Source of the DNA: Bdellovibrio sp. UBA4095
GTDB lineage: Bacteria > Bdellovibrionota > Bdellovibrionia > Bdellovibrionales > Bdellovibrionaceae
Assembly: GCA_002381805.1 (NCBI GenBank)
Contig: DFXZ01000004.1
Span: 1,012,544-1,076,543 of the forward strand
Direction: 5' to 3'
DNA length: 64,000 nucleotides
In this document: piece by piece, positions 8,874 through 17,560 of the stretch
How positions within the stretch are numbered: position 1 is the first letter of the stretch
How the letters are laid out: each line of letters begins with the position of its first letter
The notes under the pieces: model-generated
What the model saw: only the letters and a program-made list of their open reading frames with translations
Told to the model about the DNA's origin: nothing
Database searches by the model: none
Program-made: the position numbers and the translations under genes

Positions 8874-9452
8874 TTGAGAAAGGGAATGGCATTTTTTATC
8901 GTCACCTGTCTCGTTGTGGGATTCCAAAACTGCGCTCAAAACGGTGCGAATCTCGGTGCGGATCTAGGATCAGGTGATCTGGCGTCCCAAGCTCCCTCTG
9001 CTGATGCAGCATTCCTCGAGTCGACTCCAGAAGTAACTTTCGTCGAAATTCCCCAATATCAGGCTGTCGCAAAGACAACCTCACTAGCGGACTCACTTGA
9101 AAAAAGATTGGTCATTTCGACTGCGACAGGTCGGATTCAGTTGATGGATTCGAAAAATGCGGTTCACGGTGTCGCTTGTTTGAATTTCGATGACTTTAGT
9201 AAATTTAAAAAATCAATCGAAGGTTCTGCAATATGTGCGGCTGGCGTCACTGATGCGGAAATATGTGCAATGAGATATAAACCTCCTTACGCGGTTCTTT
9301 TTACTGGTGCGCAAGAGCGTATCAGTTTAGGTGAGGAACTCAATTCCTGTGGCCGCGGTAAAGTAGATCTTTGTGGTGACATTAAAGAGGACTTCCAGCA
9401 GATCATTCAACATATCGAACTCAATTGGAAGTCCATGGCCTGTGCGGATTAA
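8874..9452 (+). CDS. Lipoprotein of unknown function
   Basis: A 192-residue protein starting at TTG 8874, chosen because a run of six G lies six bases upstream; ATG 8886 is the alternative. The N-terminus has a hydrophobic segment and a lipobox-like end VVGFQNCAQNG, giving a lipidated cysteine at about residue 20. The mature protein has several cysteines (VACLNFDD, AICAAGV, EICAMRY, SCGRG, LCGDI) that may pair. Family unknown. It ends seven bases before the stop of the convergent alaS gene. Confidence 0.7.
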   Translation: MRKGMAFFIVTCLVVGFQNCAQNGANLGADLGSGDLASQAPSADAAFLESTPEVTFVEIPQYQAVAKTTSLADSLEKRLVISTATGRIQLMDSKNAVHGVACLNFDDFSKFKKSIEGSAICAAGVTDAEICAMRYKPPYAVLFTGAQERISLGEELNSCGRGKVDLCGDIKEDFQQIIQHIELNWKSMACAD

Positions 9453-9458
9453 CTCCGC

Positions 9459-12185
9459 CTAAACTCCTAAAATTGTTTTCACCTTGGCAAAAGCGTCGGG
9501 AAGTTGGGCTCTGTTGGGAGCCGCTCCTTGCGCGAAATCAGGTCGTCCTCCACCTTTACCACCCATTATTCCTGCGACCTCTTTTAGCAAATCACCCGCT
9601 TTAGTTTCGGCAGAGATTTCTTTGGAAACACTGACGATAATTGGGTGTGAACTGTCGCCTTGTCCTACGACGACGACAATGCCGGACTGAATTTTATTTT
9701 TAAGATGGTCCGTGACCTCTGCAAGAACCTGACGGTCATCGAGTGCTAAGTCTGCAAAGACGAGCTTTCCGGGTTTTCCGGCTTTGGTCATAAATGCTAA
9801 AGCTTTCGCGGCAAGGTCATCAATATTGATTTGACCTCCTTGCAGCTTTTTCATTTCTTTTTCCTGCAGCTTGATTTGTTCCTTGAATGCTTCAATTCGA
9901 TTGGCAAGAGTTGCTGTCTCTCCAGTGACTTCCAAATGCTTTAGGTAATGAGGGCTCTTTTGAAGTCCAGCAGATGCCAAGGCATCATCTAAATGTAGTA
10001 TGGCCTTCATGGCGTACTGAACAGCTCCATCGCCCGTGATGGCCTCAACTCGGCGCACGCCAGCGCTGACACCGGCTTCAGAAACAATTTTAAAGAATCG
10101 GATTTGCGAAGTGTTTGTAACGTGTGTTCCACCACAAAGCTCGCAAGAGAAATCACCCATTGTCAGGACACGAACTGAATCGCCGTACTTTTCACCAAAA
10201 AGTGCCATGGCTCCTTTTTCAAGAGCTTGCTTGTGACTCATGACCTCGGCTTTGACATCGAGAGCTCTGGCGATTTGCTCGTTCACCAAAGATTCGATCT
10301 GGTGGATTTCTTCTGTGCTCAATGGCTTGTTATGAGTGAAGTCGAAGCGAGTTTTTTGGCTGTCCACCAAAGAGCCCGCCTGGGACACATGACCACCTAA
10401 AACTTTGCGAAGAGCTGCATGTAGCAGATGTGTGGCAGAATGGTTCGCGGCAGTGTTACGTCTTTCTGCGGGATCGACGCCCATTTCGACTTTCATTCCG
10501 ACTTTAAAGTCGCCACTCTCTACGGAAAGATGGTGAAGGATGATGTCGTCTATTTTAGTAGTATTGATGACCTGCGCTCGACTTGTTCCTTGAAGGATAT
10601 ATCCGTGATCACCAGCCTGACCGCCACCTTCACCATAGAAAGTTGTGGAATTCAGAATCATAATTCCGGTATCACCTGCGTTGAGTTTTTCAACCACAGA
10701 GTGTCCGTTGGATAGCGCCATCACTTGGCCGTCTCCAATGATGTCATGATAGCCAAGGAACTGAACGGTTTTACCAGTTCCTGCATAGTCTTTGGCGAAT
10801 TTTATCAGGTGTTGTTCATCGGCACCCATGGATTTGCCTTTCCATGAAGCTTTGGATCGAGCGCGATTTTCTTCCATCTGTTTTTCAAAAGACTCTTCGT
10901 TGACTTCGACACCCTGTTCATTGGCGATGACGCGAGTTAAGTCAGCAGGGAAGCCATAGGTGTCGTACATTTTAAAGACGACCTCTCCGGATAGCTCCTT
11001 AAGGCCTTTTGCCTTCGCTTTGCTAAGTTCCTCGGAAAGTATATGTGTGCCGTTGTCCAAAGTCGCAGAGAAACGATCTTCTTCGTCACGGATGGTGTTA
11101 ATGATATGATCACGCCGGGCTTCGAGCTCTGGATAGAAGTCTTTCATGGACTCGATAAGAGATTCGGCCATACCCGGCAAAAATGATTGATCAGCGGAAA
11201 GCTTGCGCCCATAGCGAATCGCTCGGCGCATGATTCGACGAAGAACATAGCCTCGCCCTTCATTTGAAGGAAGAGCACCGTCTGCAATCAAGAACGAAGT
11301 TGATCGGCAGTGATCGGCAAGAACTCGAAGTGCTGCTGTTTTTTCCGCAATTTCTATGTTCTTTTCGAGAACTTCCTTATCGGTAACATATTCAACGTTA
11401 CCGATCTTACAAGCTCGTTCAATCATGGGTAGAAAAAGATCGGTGTCGTAGTTGTTCAGCTTTCCTTGCATAGCTGCAACGACGCGCTCAAGTCCAGAGC
11501 CCGTGTCAACGGATGGCTTGGGCAGTGGAGTCAGTGTGCCTGGAGGATTTTCAAAGTACTGCATGAAGACCAAATTCCAGATTTCAACAAAGCGATCTTC
11601 GCCGGCAGCTATACCTTTAAAGGGATCGGAAATTGTACCTGCTTTTGGGCCGTGATCGTAAAAAATCTCTGTGCACGGTCCGCAAGGCCCGGTGTCGCCC
11701 ATTTTCCAAAAATTATCTTTTTCATCAAAACGAAAGATGCGATCACGAGGGACGCCCTCCTGTTCGTGCCAAATGTCGGCAGCCTCATCGTCAGTGCGGA
11801 AGACAGTGACATATAGTTTTTCTTTGGGAATACCAAGTTCCTTGGTCAGAAATTCCCACGCGAAATGAATAGCATCCTTTTTGAAATAGTCGCCAAAAGA
11901 AAAATTACCCAGCATTTCAAAAAAGGTGTGATGGCGAGCAGTGAAACCAACATTTTCTAAATCATTGTGTTTGCCGCCGGCACGTACACATTTTTGAGAA
12001 CTGACGGCGCGAGAGTAATCTCTTTTTTCGAGGCCCAAGAAAGCATTTTTAAACTGGTTCATCCCGGCGTTGGCAAACAAGAGAGTCGGGTCATTTTCCG
12101 GAATCAATGACGAAGAAGGAACAACGGTGTGGCCGTTCTTCTTGAAATAATTGATGAATGCGTTGCGAACCTCAGAGCTTTTCAT
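9459..12185 (-). CDS. alaS: Alanyl-tRNA synthetase
   Basis: Charges tRNA-Ala and edits mischarged Ser/Gly. Class II core motifs appear early (LLFANAGMNQFKNAFLG, ARHHTFFEMLGNFSFGDYF). The editing domain carries the zinc/catalytic motif HSATHLLHAAL near residue 590 and CELCGGTHV near 690. The C-terminal oligomerisation/DHHA1 part contains the GGKGGGRPDFAQG motif. I chose the start at 12185 (protein beginning MKSSEVRNAF, AGG seven bases upstream) over 12215. At 908 residues it is slightly longer than usual (about 875). It overlaps the end of recX by 14 bases, so the two are co-transcribed, recX first. Confidence 0.94.
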   Translation of the reverse strand: MKSSEVRNAFINYFKKNGHTVVPSSSLIPENDPTLLFANAGMNQFKNAFLGLEKRDYSRAVSSQKCVRAGGKHNDLENVGFTARHHTFFEMLGNFSFGDYFKKDAIHFAWEFLTKELGIPKEKLYVTVFRTDDEAADIWHEQEGVPRDRIFRFDEKDNFWKMGDTGPCGPCTEIFYDHGPKAGTISDPFKGIAAGEDRFVEIWNLVFMQYFENPPGTLTPLPKPSVDTGSGLERVVAAMQGKLNNYDTDLFLPMIERACKIGNVEYVTDKEVLEKNIEIAEKTAALRVLADHCRSTSFLIADGALPSNEGRGYVLRRIMRRAIRYGRKLSADQSFLPGMAESLIESMKDFYPELEARRDHIINTIRDEEDRFSATLDNGTHILSEELSKAKAKGLKELSGEVVFKMYDTYGFPADLTRVIANEQGVEVNEESFEKQMEENRARSKASWKGKSMGADEQHLIKFAKDYAGTGKTVQFLGYHDIIGDGQVMALSNGHSVVEKLNAGDTGIMILNSTTFYGEGGGQAGDHGYILQGTSRAQVINTTKIDDIILHHLSVESGDFKVGMKVEMGVDPAERRNTAANHSATHLLHAALRKVLGGHVSQAGSLVDSQKTRFDFTHNKPLSTEEIHQIESLVNEQIARALDVKAEVMSHKQALEKGAMALFGEKYGDSVRVLTMGDFSCELCGGTHVTNTSQIRFFKIVSEAGVSAGVRRVEAITGDGAVQYAMKAILHLDDALASAGLQKSPHYLKHLEVTGETATLANRIEAFKEQIKLQEKEMKKLQGGQINIDDLAAKALAFMTKAGKPGKLVFADLALDDRQVLAEVTDHLKNKIQSGIVVVVGQGDSSHPIIVSVSKEISAETKAGDLLKEVAGIMGGKGGGRPDFAQGAAPNRAQLPDAFAKVKTILGV

Positions 12186-12636
12186 AAATAACCTTTCTAA
12201 CGGTTTCACTGTCAAACCCGCGAGACATAAGGAAGCGTCCCACTTTGGCTTTGTCTTCTCGGGTCAGCTTTTCTTCGAGATCGTATTTCCCTTTGACGAT
12301 CTCAAGGGCCTTCTTGAGTTCGGCTTCACGATCAGGGGCTACTTGAGGCAAGCCCTTGTCGCGAAGATAATTATTAATGTATTGAATACCTTTATTTTTC
12401 CGATGAAGCATATCGGCCATTCTCTGCGCAAGATCCTGCGGATCGCCTAGCCAATTATTGTCTTTGGCGAACTGAATGGCATTTTCGATTGCGCTCAAGG
12501 TCTCTTCGTCATCGGGGAATCGCTCACGTAGCTTTTTTCGCAATTCCTTTTCGGAATGATCCCGTCGGGCCAGAAGGTCCATGACTTTCTTCTGGGTCGC
12601 GAAGCGAATTTTACGGGGATCTTTTTCGTCAGACAT
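12172..12636 (-). CDS. recX: Regulatory protein RecX
   Basis: A 154-residue RecX-like protein: tandem three-helix repeats, with family features KVMDLLARRDHSEKELRKKL, AIQFAKDNNWLGDPQDLAQR and NYLRDKGLP. RecX modulates RecA filaments. Here it is coupled to alaS rather than directly following recA, which lies about 5 kb away on the opposite strand. It is upstream of alaS in the same operon, overlapping by 14 bases. Confidence 0.85.
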   Translation of the reverse strand: MSDEKDPRKIRFATQKKVMDLLARRDHSEKELRKKLRERFPDDEETLSAIENAIQFAKDNNWLGDPQDLAQRMADMLHRKNKGIQYINNYLRDKGLPQVAPDREAELKKALEIVKGKYDLEEKLTREDKAKVGRFLMSRGFDSETVRKVIYEKL

Positions 12637-12767
12637 AGAGCAAGTTTTATCCTGTTTTCGCTGCCTTGCGAAGGATAATTTCTGCCATTTTGCATTTAGG
12701 CGAGGGATTGTCGAAACACAATCAGAATAGGGTCATTTCGGTGATAGCATTGATGCAGGAGGTTCTT

Positions 12768-14459
12768 ATGGATTTCCGCAGTCAGTTTGAGGAAGCTCGA
12801 GATTTTCTTATACTTCACCGCACCCAATATGCCAAAGCCTGCACAGAATTCCAGTGGCCCCAAGTTGAGCACTTTAATTGGGCCCTCGATTATTTCGATC
12901 CTATGGCACATAACAATTTGAATACAGCACTTTGGATCGTCCATGAAAACGGCAGCGAAACGAAGCGAACGTTCGCCGAAATGTCGTCGCGATCCAACCA
13001 GGCTGCCAATTATTTTCGCAGTCAGGGCCTAAAAAGAGGGGACACTGTCTTTCTGATGCTCGGAAACGACCCCGCCTTTTGGGAAATTTTGTTGGGTTTG
13101 ATGAAGGTCGGGGCAGTGGTTGTTCCAAGTGATCCGTTGCTGTCTCAGCAGGAGTTGCAGGAGTCTCTTTCTCGGGAAAGTATCAAGATGTTAATTACGT
13201 CGGCGAAAAATGCTCATCGATTCGAAACCTCAGGAGACCTAAAAGCCATTCTTACAGACGGACGAATTGAAGGTTGGGACTCCTATGCGGATGCACAGGA
13301 GCAAAGTCATCATTATGAAACGGACGAGTCCACCAGCGAGAATGATCCATTTCTTCATTACTATACTTCGAGCAAATCCATCAGACCGCGACTGGTTGAA
13401 TACACTTATGGAGGATTTCCGGTGGGGCATCTGGCGACGCTCTATTGGATGGGTCTGACTCCGGGAGATGTACACTTAGCCTTGAATTCCGCCGGTTGGC
13501 CGATGCACGAATGGAACTCATTGTTCGTTCCCTGGTCTGCCGAAGCGACAGTTTTAATTCTGAAGCAGGAGCGCTTTGAAGCCAGACAAGTTTTGAAAGC
13601 ATTAGAAAATTATCCAATAACATCTTTTTGTACAACGCCGACAGTTTGGCGTCGACTCTTGCAGGAAGGTATTGAAAAATGCCAACCGAAACTAAGAGAG
13701 GCTTTAAGTACCGGAGGGACTCTTCGGGCCGAGGTCATTTCCCAAGTTCACAAAAACTGGGGTCTTTTTGTCCGAGATGGCTATAGTCACGAGACTGAAA
13801 CCGCTGTTATTATCGGCGTCCCTCCAGGGGACGTTGAGAGCTGCGGAGCCTTGGGAAAAGCGATGCCGGGATTCGATGTCGTTCTGATGGACCAGACAAA
13901 GCGCAGAGCCGAGCGAGGTGAAATTGCTTTGAATCTAGAAAAGTCAGGTCCGTTTGGAGTGATGAATGGGGTCAGTAAATTTGATAACATCTATAGAACT
14001 GGCGACGTGGCTTTCAGAGACAGCAAGGGCAATTTCAATATTTATGAAAAGTCCCATGAGCTATTTATGTCGTCAGACTATCGCATCAGTCCGTATGAAA
14101 TCGAGCACATTTTAAAAGAATTCCCTTTGGTGCGAGAGGCTGTCGTCATTCCCAGTGCTCATCCCAGCCGAGAAGCAGTTCCTAAAGCAATCGTTTCGTT
14201 GGTGCGAGGGGCAGAGCCCAGCAAGGAGCTGGCATTGACTATCATGAACTATGCAAGCAGCAAAATTGCACCTTACAAGCGAGTTCGTCGTTTGGAATTT
14301 GCGGAAATTCCCGTGAGCGAAGAAGGCGAGATTTATCGAACACGATTGATAGTCAGAGAGAAAGAAAGGCGTTTGAATGAGATCAAAACGGAGTACGAAT
14401 TCTGGGAAGAGGATACGAAAATCAGCTTCAGCAGTTCGTGGTCTCAAGAGCTGCCTTAG
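12768..14459 (+). CDS. Acyl-CoA synthetase-like (ANL superfamily) protein, active site degenerate
   Basis: A 563-residue protein with the overall layout of medium-chain acyl-CoA synthetases. The start is ATG 12768 (AGGAGG five bases upstream). The phosphate loop, normally [Y/T]TSGTTGxPK, reads YYTSSKSIRPRLVEYT (residues 198-213), so the Gly/Thr core is lost. The A5 block reads DGYSHETETA. YRTGD (409-413) is kept. The hinge reads EKSHELFMSSDYRISPYE instead of GRxDDxIKSSGYRI. The catalytic lysine of the last motif (PxxxxGK) is Glu521 (PVSEEGEIYR). It probably cannot adenylate in the usual way. It may be regulatory or catalyse a thioester-forming step only. Its neighbours are unrelated. Confidence 0.75.
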   Translation: MDFRSQFEEARDFLILHRTQYAKACTEFQWPQVEHFNWALDYFDPMAHNNLNTALWIVHENGSETKRTFAEMSSRSNQAANYFRSQGLKRGDTVFLMLGNDPAFWEILLGLMKVGAVVVPSDPLLSQQELQESLSRESIKMLITSAKNAHRFETSGDLKAILTDGRIEGWDSYADAQEQSHHYETDESTSENDPFLHYYTSSKSIRPRLVEYTYGGFPVGHLATLYWMGLTPGDVHLALNSAGWPMHEWNSLFVPWSAEATVLILKQERFEARQVLKALENYPITSFCTTPTVWRRLLQEGIEKCQPKLREALSTGGTLRAEVISQVHKNWGLFVRDGYSHETETAVIIGVPPGDVESCGALGKAMPGFDVVLMDQTKRRAERGEIALNLEKSGPFGVMNGVSKFDNIYRTGDVAFRDSKGNFNIYEKSHELFMSSDYRISPYEIEHILKEFPLVREAVVIPSAHPSREAVPKAIVSLVRGAEPSKELALTIMNYASSKIAPYKRVRRLEFAEIPVSEEGEIYRTRLIVREKERRLNEIKTEYEFWEEDTKISFSSSWSQELP

Positions 14460-14469
14460 CCGGCAGCTC
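14448..14469. terminator. Hairpin at convergent gene ends
   Basis: Perfect 8-bp inverted repeat GAGCTGCC / GGCAGCTC whose 6-base loop holds the stop codon of the acyl-CoA-synthetase-like gene. It lies between convergent genes. It lacks a T-run, so it is a weak or Rho-assisted terminator candidate. Confidence 0.4.
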
Positions 14470-14485
14470 ATTCGCGAGGATATTC

Positions 14486-16162
14486 TTATTCAGTCGTAAG
14501 CTTTATCGTATCTGTTGCGAGCTTTTCAGGTTTCTGCCAGAAAGCGACCTGCTTTTTGGAAAGTTCTGGATAAAGCTTGCTATACCAATAGTAGTTCCTA
14601 AGAATGGCGGCCACGTAGTCGCGAGTTTCCTTGTAGGGAATAAGATCCATGAACATCATATTGTTGTCGGTTGGATATCTGCGGGTCCACTCATCCACTC
14701 TTAACGGTCCGGCATTATAAGCAGCCAATACTTTATAGACGTTGCCATCATATCTTTCTAAAAGTCGATCAACAAATTTGGTTCCCAATTTTACATTTAA
14801 GCCCGCATCGTAGAGCTGATTTGGCTTAAGCTTCTTGCCATTTAAAGCATTTGCTGTCCCAGGCATCAGCTGCATAAGGCCGCGTGCGCCAGCGTGGCTA
14901 CGGGCATTTTCTTGGAATGCCGATTCTTGGCGAATTAGAGAAAGAATTAAAAGAGGATCAAGCTCTTTAGTAGCCTCATCCACGATGTCGTATTTCCAAA
15001 GTGGATACATCATTTTTAAAGAAGTGACAGTCTTGTGCCCGATGTTTTGAGAGAAGACATCAGAGAATAACTGGAACTTACTTAAAGGCAATTCAGTTCG
15101 ATGATAGAGGTAACCGCTATAGAGGCGGAACCCGACTTCTTCTTCAGTAGTTTTGTTAGGAGGGATAAGACCCATGAAAAACTTTGCATATTCTGACTGA
15201 TTGGTTCTAAGCGACGCCTCAGTAAGAGCTACAATCAAGTTTGTGGTTTGGTTTTCTGATCTAAAAAAAATCGACGGTTCTTTTTGCGCCAGAACTCGTT
15301 TAAGAAGATCATCATCATTCTCAAGAGAGAAGACTATTGCGTGAAAGCTCATCGGATATAAAGAGAAACTTTCTGCAACTTTATCTGTTGCAGGCTTTGT
15401 TTCCGCAGAAGCCGGCATGCGGTGCTCTTCTGGAAGAACGCAGGTCTCTGACCAATAGCGTGAGCGTGAATCGATCCAAGCTATTTTATTTTCCGAAGGC
15501 ATGGCTTTCAAGGTCTTGGTGCCGTCAACACAGTTACCTTGCCAAAGCTGCATAAGTCCCAGTCGATAGCGCGCACGCATGGCTGACTCATCCGTGCCAC
15601 AGTCGCTGGATTTTTTGTACATCGCTAACGTAGTCTCGACATTTTTTGGATCGGGGAATTTATCTTCGAGACTCGCACCCAGGGCAGTGTAAAGTGCCGT
15701 ACTTTGGCAGGACTTTTCTTCGGCCAGCATGGTGGCAAATTGGTAGCGATTATTGATGTTGTGTTTACTGATTGCTCGAGTGGCCTGTTGCAGATCGAGC
15801 TGATTCCATTTCGGTAGATCAGCCTTGGTTAACTTCAAATGGGGCAGAATTGCGCGACTCTTATTGCTGCTTTCTCTTTCGCTTTTGGCAAAAACATCAC
15901 CGCAGATTTTTATATAGTCTTCTTTCAGACAGGCAGCATTCACGTTCGAAGCGGCTTGCACTTGGGATTTCGCTGCGGGCAAGGCTTTGATAAAGCCTAG
16001 GATCTTTTCTTTTTGCAAGTCATTGTCTAAACCATCGAGTTGTTCCGAGACAACTTTATCAAATGGTGCTCCGGGGCTTAATTTAGGAGCCGTGTTAGTG
16101 CTAAATGCATAGACAGAAAATGTCGAAAAAAGAATACCAAGTGAAGTCAGAGTTTTTACCAT
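14486..16162 (-). CDS. Soluble lytic murein transglycosylase (Slt70-like)
   Basis: Periplasmic enzyme that cleaves glycan strands to 1,6-anhydro-muropeptides. The start at 16162 has GGAGA seven bases upstream and gives a signal peptide MVKTLTSLGILFSTFSVYAF. Residues about 30-380 form an alpha-helical superhelix, as in Slt70. The C-terminal SLT domain shows LILSLIRQESAFQENARSHA (catalytic Glu), GARGLMQLMPGTAN, and LAAYNAGPLRVDEW. At 558 residues its length is typical. It is monocistronic on the minus strand, convergent with the acyl-CoA-synthetase-like gene. Confidence 0.88.
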   Translation of the reverse strand: MVKTLTSLGILFSTFSVYAFSTNTAPKLSPGAPFDKVVSEQLDGLDNDLQKEKILGFIKALPAAKSQVQAASNVNAACLKEDYIKICGDVFAKSERESSNKSRAILPHLKLTKADLPKWNQLDLQQATRAISKHNINNRYQFATMLAEEKSCQSTALYTALGASLEDKFPDPKNVETTLAMYKKSSDCGTDESAMRARYRLGLMQLWQGNCVDGTKTLKAMPSENKIAWIDSRSRYWSETCVLPEEHRMPASAETKPATDKVAESFSLYPMSFHAIVFSLENDDDLLKRVLAQKEPSIFFRSENQTTNLIVALTEASLRTNQSEYAKFFMGLIPPNKTTEEEVGFRLYSGYLYHRTELPLSKFQLFSDVFSQNIGHKTVTSLKMMYPLWKYDIVDEATKELDPLLILSLIRQESAFQENARSHAGARGLMQLMPGTANALNGKKLKPNQLYDAGLNVKLGTKFVDRLLERYDGNVYKVLAAYNAGPLRVDEWTRRYPTDNNMMFMDLIPYKETRDYVAAILRNYYWYSKLYPELSKKQVAFWQKPEKLATDTIKLTTE

Positions 16163-16506
16163 TGATGATCTCCCCAAATCAGAATAGCACAGGCCGAAAA
16201 AAATTCTGGTTCTTTCAGGACTTAGCCATTCGAATTAGACTTACATATAAAGTCCACCAGCGTGCTAGGCCATTGTCTGGACGAACTGGAATGGTATCAG
16301 CGGACAGCGGAGGAAATCCAGAGGCAAGGATGGCTACCTTCATTATCGTGGGGATTTCTCAGATTGTCTAACTGTGAAATTGTAGGAAACCTCTGGCGCC
16401 TTGGAGGGTGCGCTGTGAGGGGCATTTTCTCAGTTTGAAACGCTAGAGACTTTGACGCCCTTCATTTCGCATTGCATTCCAAATAAGCCCAGCGTACGTC
16501 CATAGT
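16163..16506. other. 344-base divergent intergenic region, no gene seen
   Basis: This separates the transglycosylase gene (minus) from pgpA (plus). A plus-strand frame (16105-16371) has no convincing ribosome site and an unlikely composition, so I did not call it. No strong promoter pair or hairpin stands out. A 7-base inverted repeat (CCAGAGG/CCTCTGG) spaced by about 70 bases is probably chance. Confidence 0.5.
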
Positions 16507-16983
16507 ATGCGGAATTTTCTTATGAAATTGGCGACATTTTTTGGTGTCGGTCTTTCACCTAAAGCCCCGGGCACCATTGGAACTCTTGCTACTATTCCCT
16601 TGGTTCTTTTTTTAAGCTGGGCGGGTGTTTATATTTATATGGCAGCGGTTATCTTGCTGCTCCCAGTCGGAATCGCAGCGTGCGAAGTTTATCAGAACGA
16701 AAAAGGGAATCACGATCCGAAAGAGATCGTAATTGATGAGGTTTTCGGTTTTCTCATCACCATGGTTTGGTTGCCCATGACGTGGCAGGCCATTCTAATT
16801 GGCTTTGCTGTGTTCAGAGTGCTGGACATTACAAAACCTTTATTCATAGGATATTTAGATAAGAAGGTCCAAGGGGGTCTTGGAGTGATGATGGATGATT
16901 TGGCCGCGGGGATAATTGCGAGTCTGATCATGCAAACCATCTACACTCAAACCAATTGGTTAGGTTCTCAGGTGTTGGTGTAA
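16507..16983 (+). CDS. pgpA: Phosphatidylglycerophosphatase A
   Basis: Inner-membrane enzyme that dephosphorylates phosphatidylglycerol phosphate. Family signatures are FFGVGLSPKAPGTIGTLATI near the N-terminus, KEIVIDEVFGFLITMVWLP (Asp/Glu catalytic region, about 75-93), and the late GVMMDDLAAGIIASLI. It has about four hydrophobic segments in 158 residues. The ribosome site is weak; ATG 16522 is an alternative. It is first in the compact pgpA-cinA-recA cluster, with cinA starting four bases after the stop. Confidence 0.88.
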   Translation: MRNFLMKLATFFGVGLSPKAPGTIGTLATIPLVLFLSWAGVYIYMAAVILLLPVGIAACEVYQNEKGNHDPKEIVIDEVFGFLITMVWLPMTWQAILIGFAVFRVLDITKPLFIGYLDKKVQGGLGVMMDDLAAGIIASLIMQTIYTQTNWLGSQVLV

Positions 16984-16987
16984 ATTT

Positions 16988-17473
16988 ATGAATCAGCGTC
17001 TTGAGAAACTTCAAGAACTCATACGATCTCTTCGCGACCAAAAACTCACAGTGAGTTTTGCTGAAAGTTGTACTGGAGGTGCACTTTCCGCTTTTTTAGC
17101 AGAGCAGCCAGGCGTGTCCGACATCTTTTTAGGCTCTGTGGTCTCTTACTCTAACGAGGCGAAGGTGGATCTTCTAGGGGTCCGTCGAGACACTCTCACG
17201 AACGAGGGTGCGGTGAGCGAAACTGTCGCTCGTCAAATGGCGCACGGAGTGCGTCGCCAACTTAAAACTGATTGGTCTGTGGCAATCACAGGTATTGCAG
17301 GTCCGAGTGGTGGAACAGCCACAAAGCCTGTAGGCACCGTGTGCTTTGCGCTTGCTGGACCAGACTTTGAAGACTCTCGAAAAGAATTCTTTTCGGGCGA
17401 ACGCAAGGACATCCAGCAAAGTTCTGTAGATCTTGCAGTTCAATGGTTGGTGGAAGTTCTCGACAAAAAATAA
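16988..17473 (+). CDS. pncC: CinA C-terminal-type nicotinamide-nucleotide amidohydrolase
   Basis: A 161-residue stand-alone CinA C-terminal domain, which deamidates NMN to NaMN in pyridine nucleotide recycling. Hallmarks are FAESCTGGALSAFLAEQPGV (Ser/Cys active region), GSVVSYSNEAKVDLLGV, GAVSETVARQMAHGV, and AITGIAGPSGGTATKPVGTV. The N-terminal MoCF-like domain of full CinA is absent. The placement just before recA matches the well-known cinA-recA linkage. Confidence 0.87.
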   Translation: MNQRLEKLQELIRSLRDQKLTVSFAESCTGGALSAFLAEQPGVSDIFLGSVVSYSNEAKVDLLGVRRDTLTNEGAVSETVARQMAHGVRRQLKTDWSVAITGIAGPSGGTATKPVGTVCFALAGPDFEDSRKEFFSGERKDIQQSSVDLAVQWLVEVLDKK

Positions 17474-17482
17474 ATGGGACCT

Positions 17483-17544
17483 GCTGAGTTGAAAAATTCA
17501 GCCGCCTGAAAATTAACATTAAAAAGTTCGTAGCACAGGCTACG
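17483..17544 (+). promoter_or_regulatory. Two hairpins in the recA leader
   Basis: The first is an 8-bp stem GCTGAGTT / AATTCAGC closed by a GAAA tetraloop (17483-17502, one G-T pair). The second is CGTAGC / GCTACG (17529-17534 and 17539-17544) with loop ACAG, ending a few bases before the recA ribosome site AAGGAA. They may shape recA mRNA, or the second may be an operator. I saw no classical SOS box of known type here. Confidence 0.35.
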
Positions 17545-17560
17545 GGAGAAGGAACAGCAG

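Noticed and set aside
16105..16371. An 88-residue frame upstream of pgpA
   Set aside because: Overlaps the 5' end of the transglycosylase gene on the other strand; no ribosome site; composition not protein-like.
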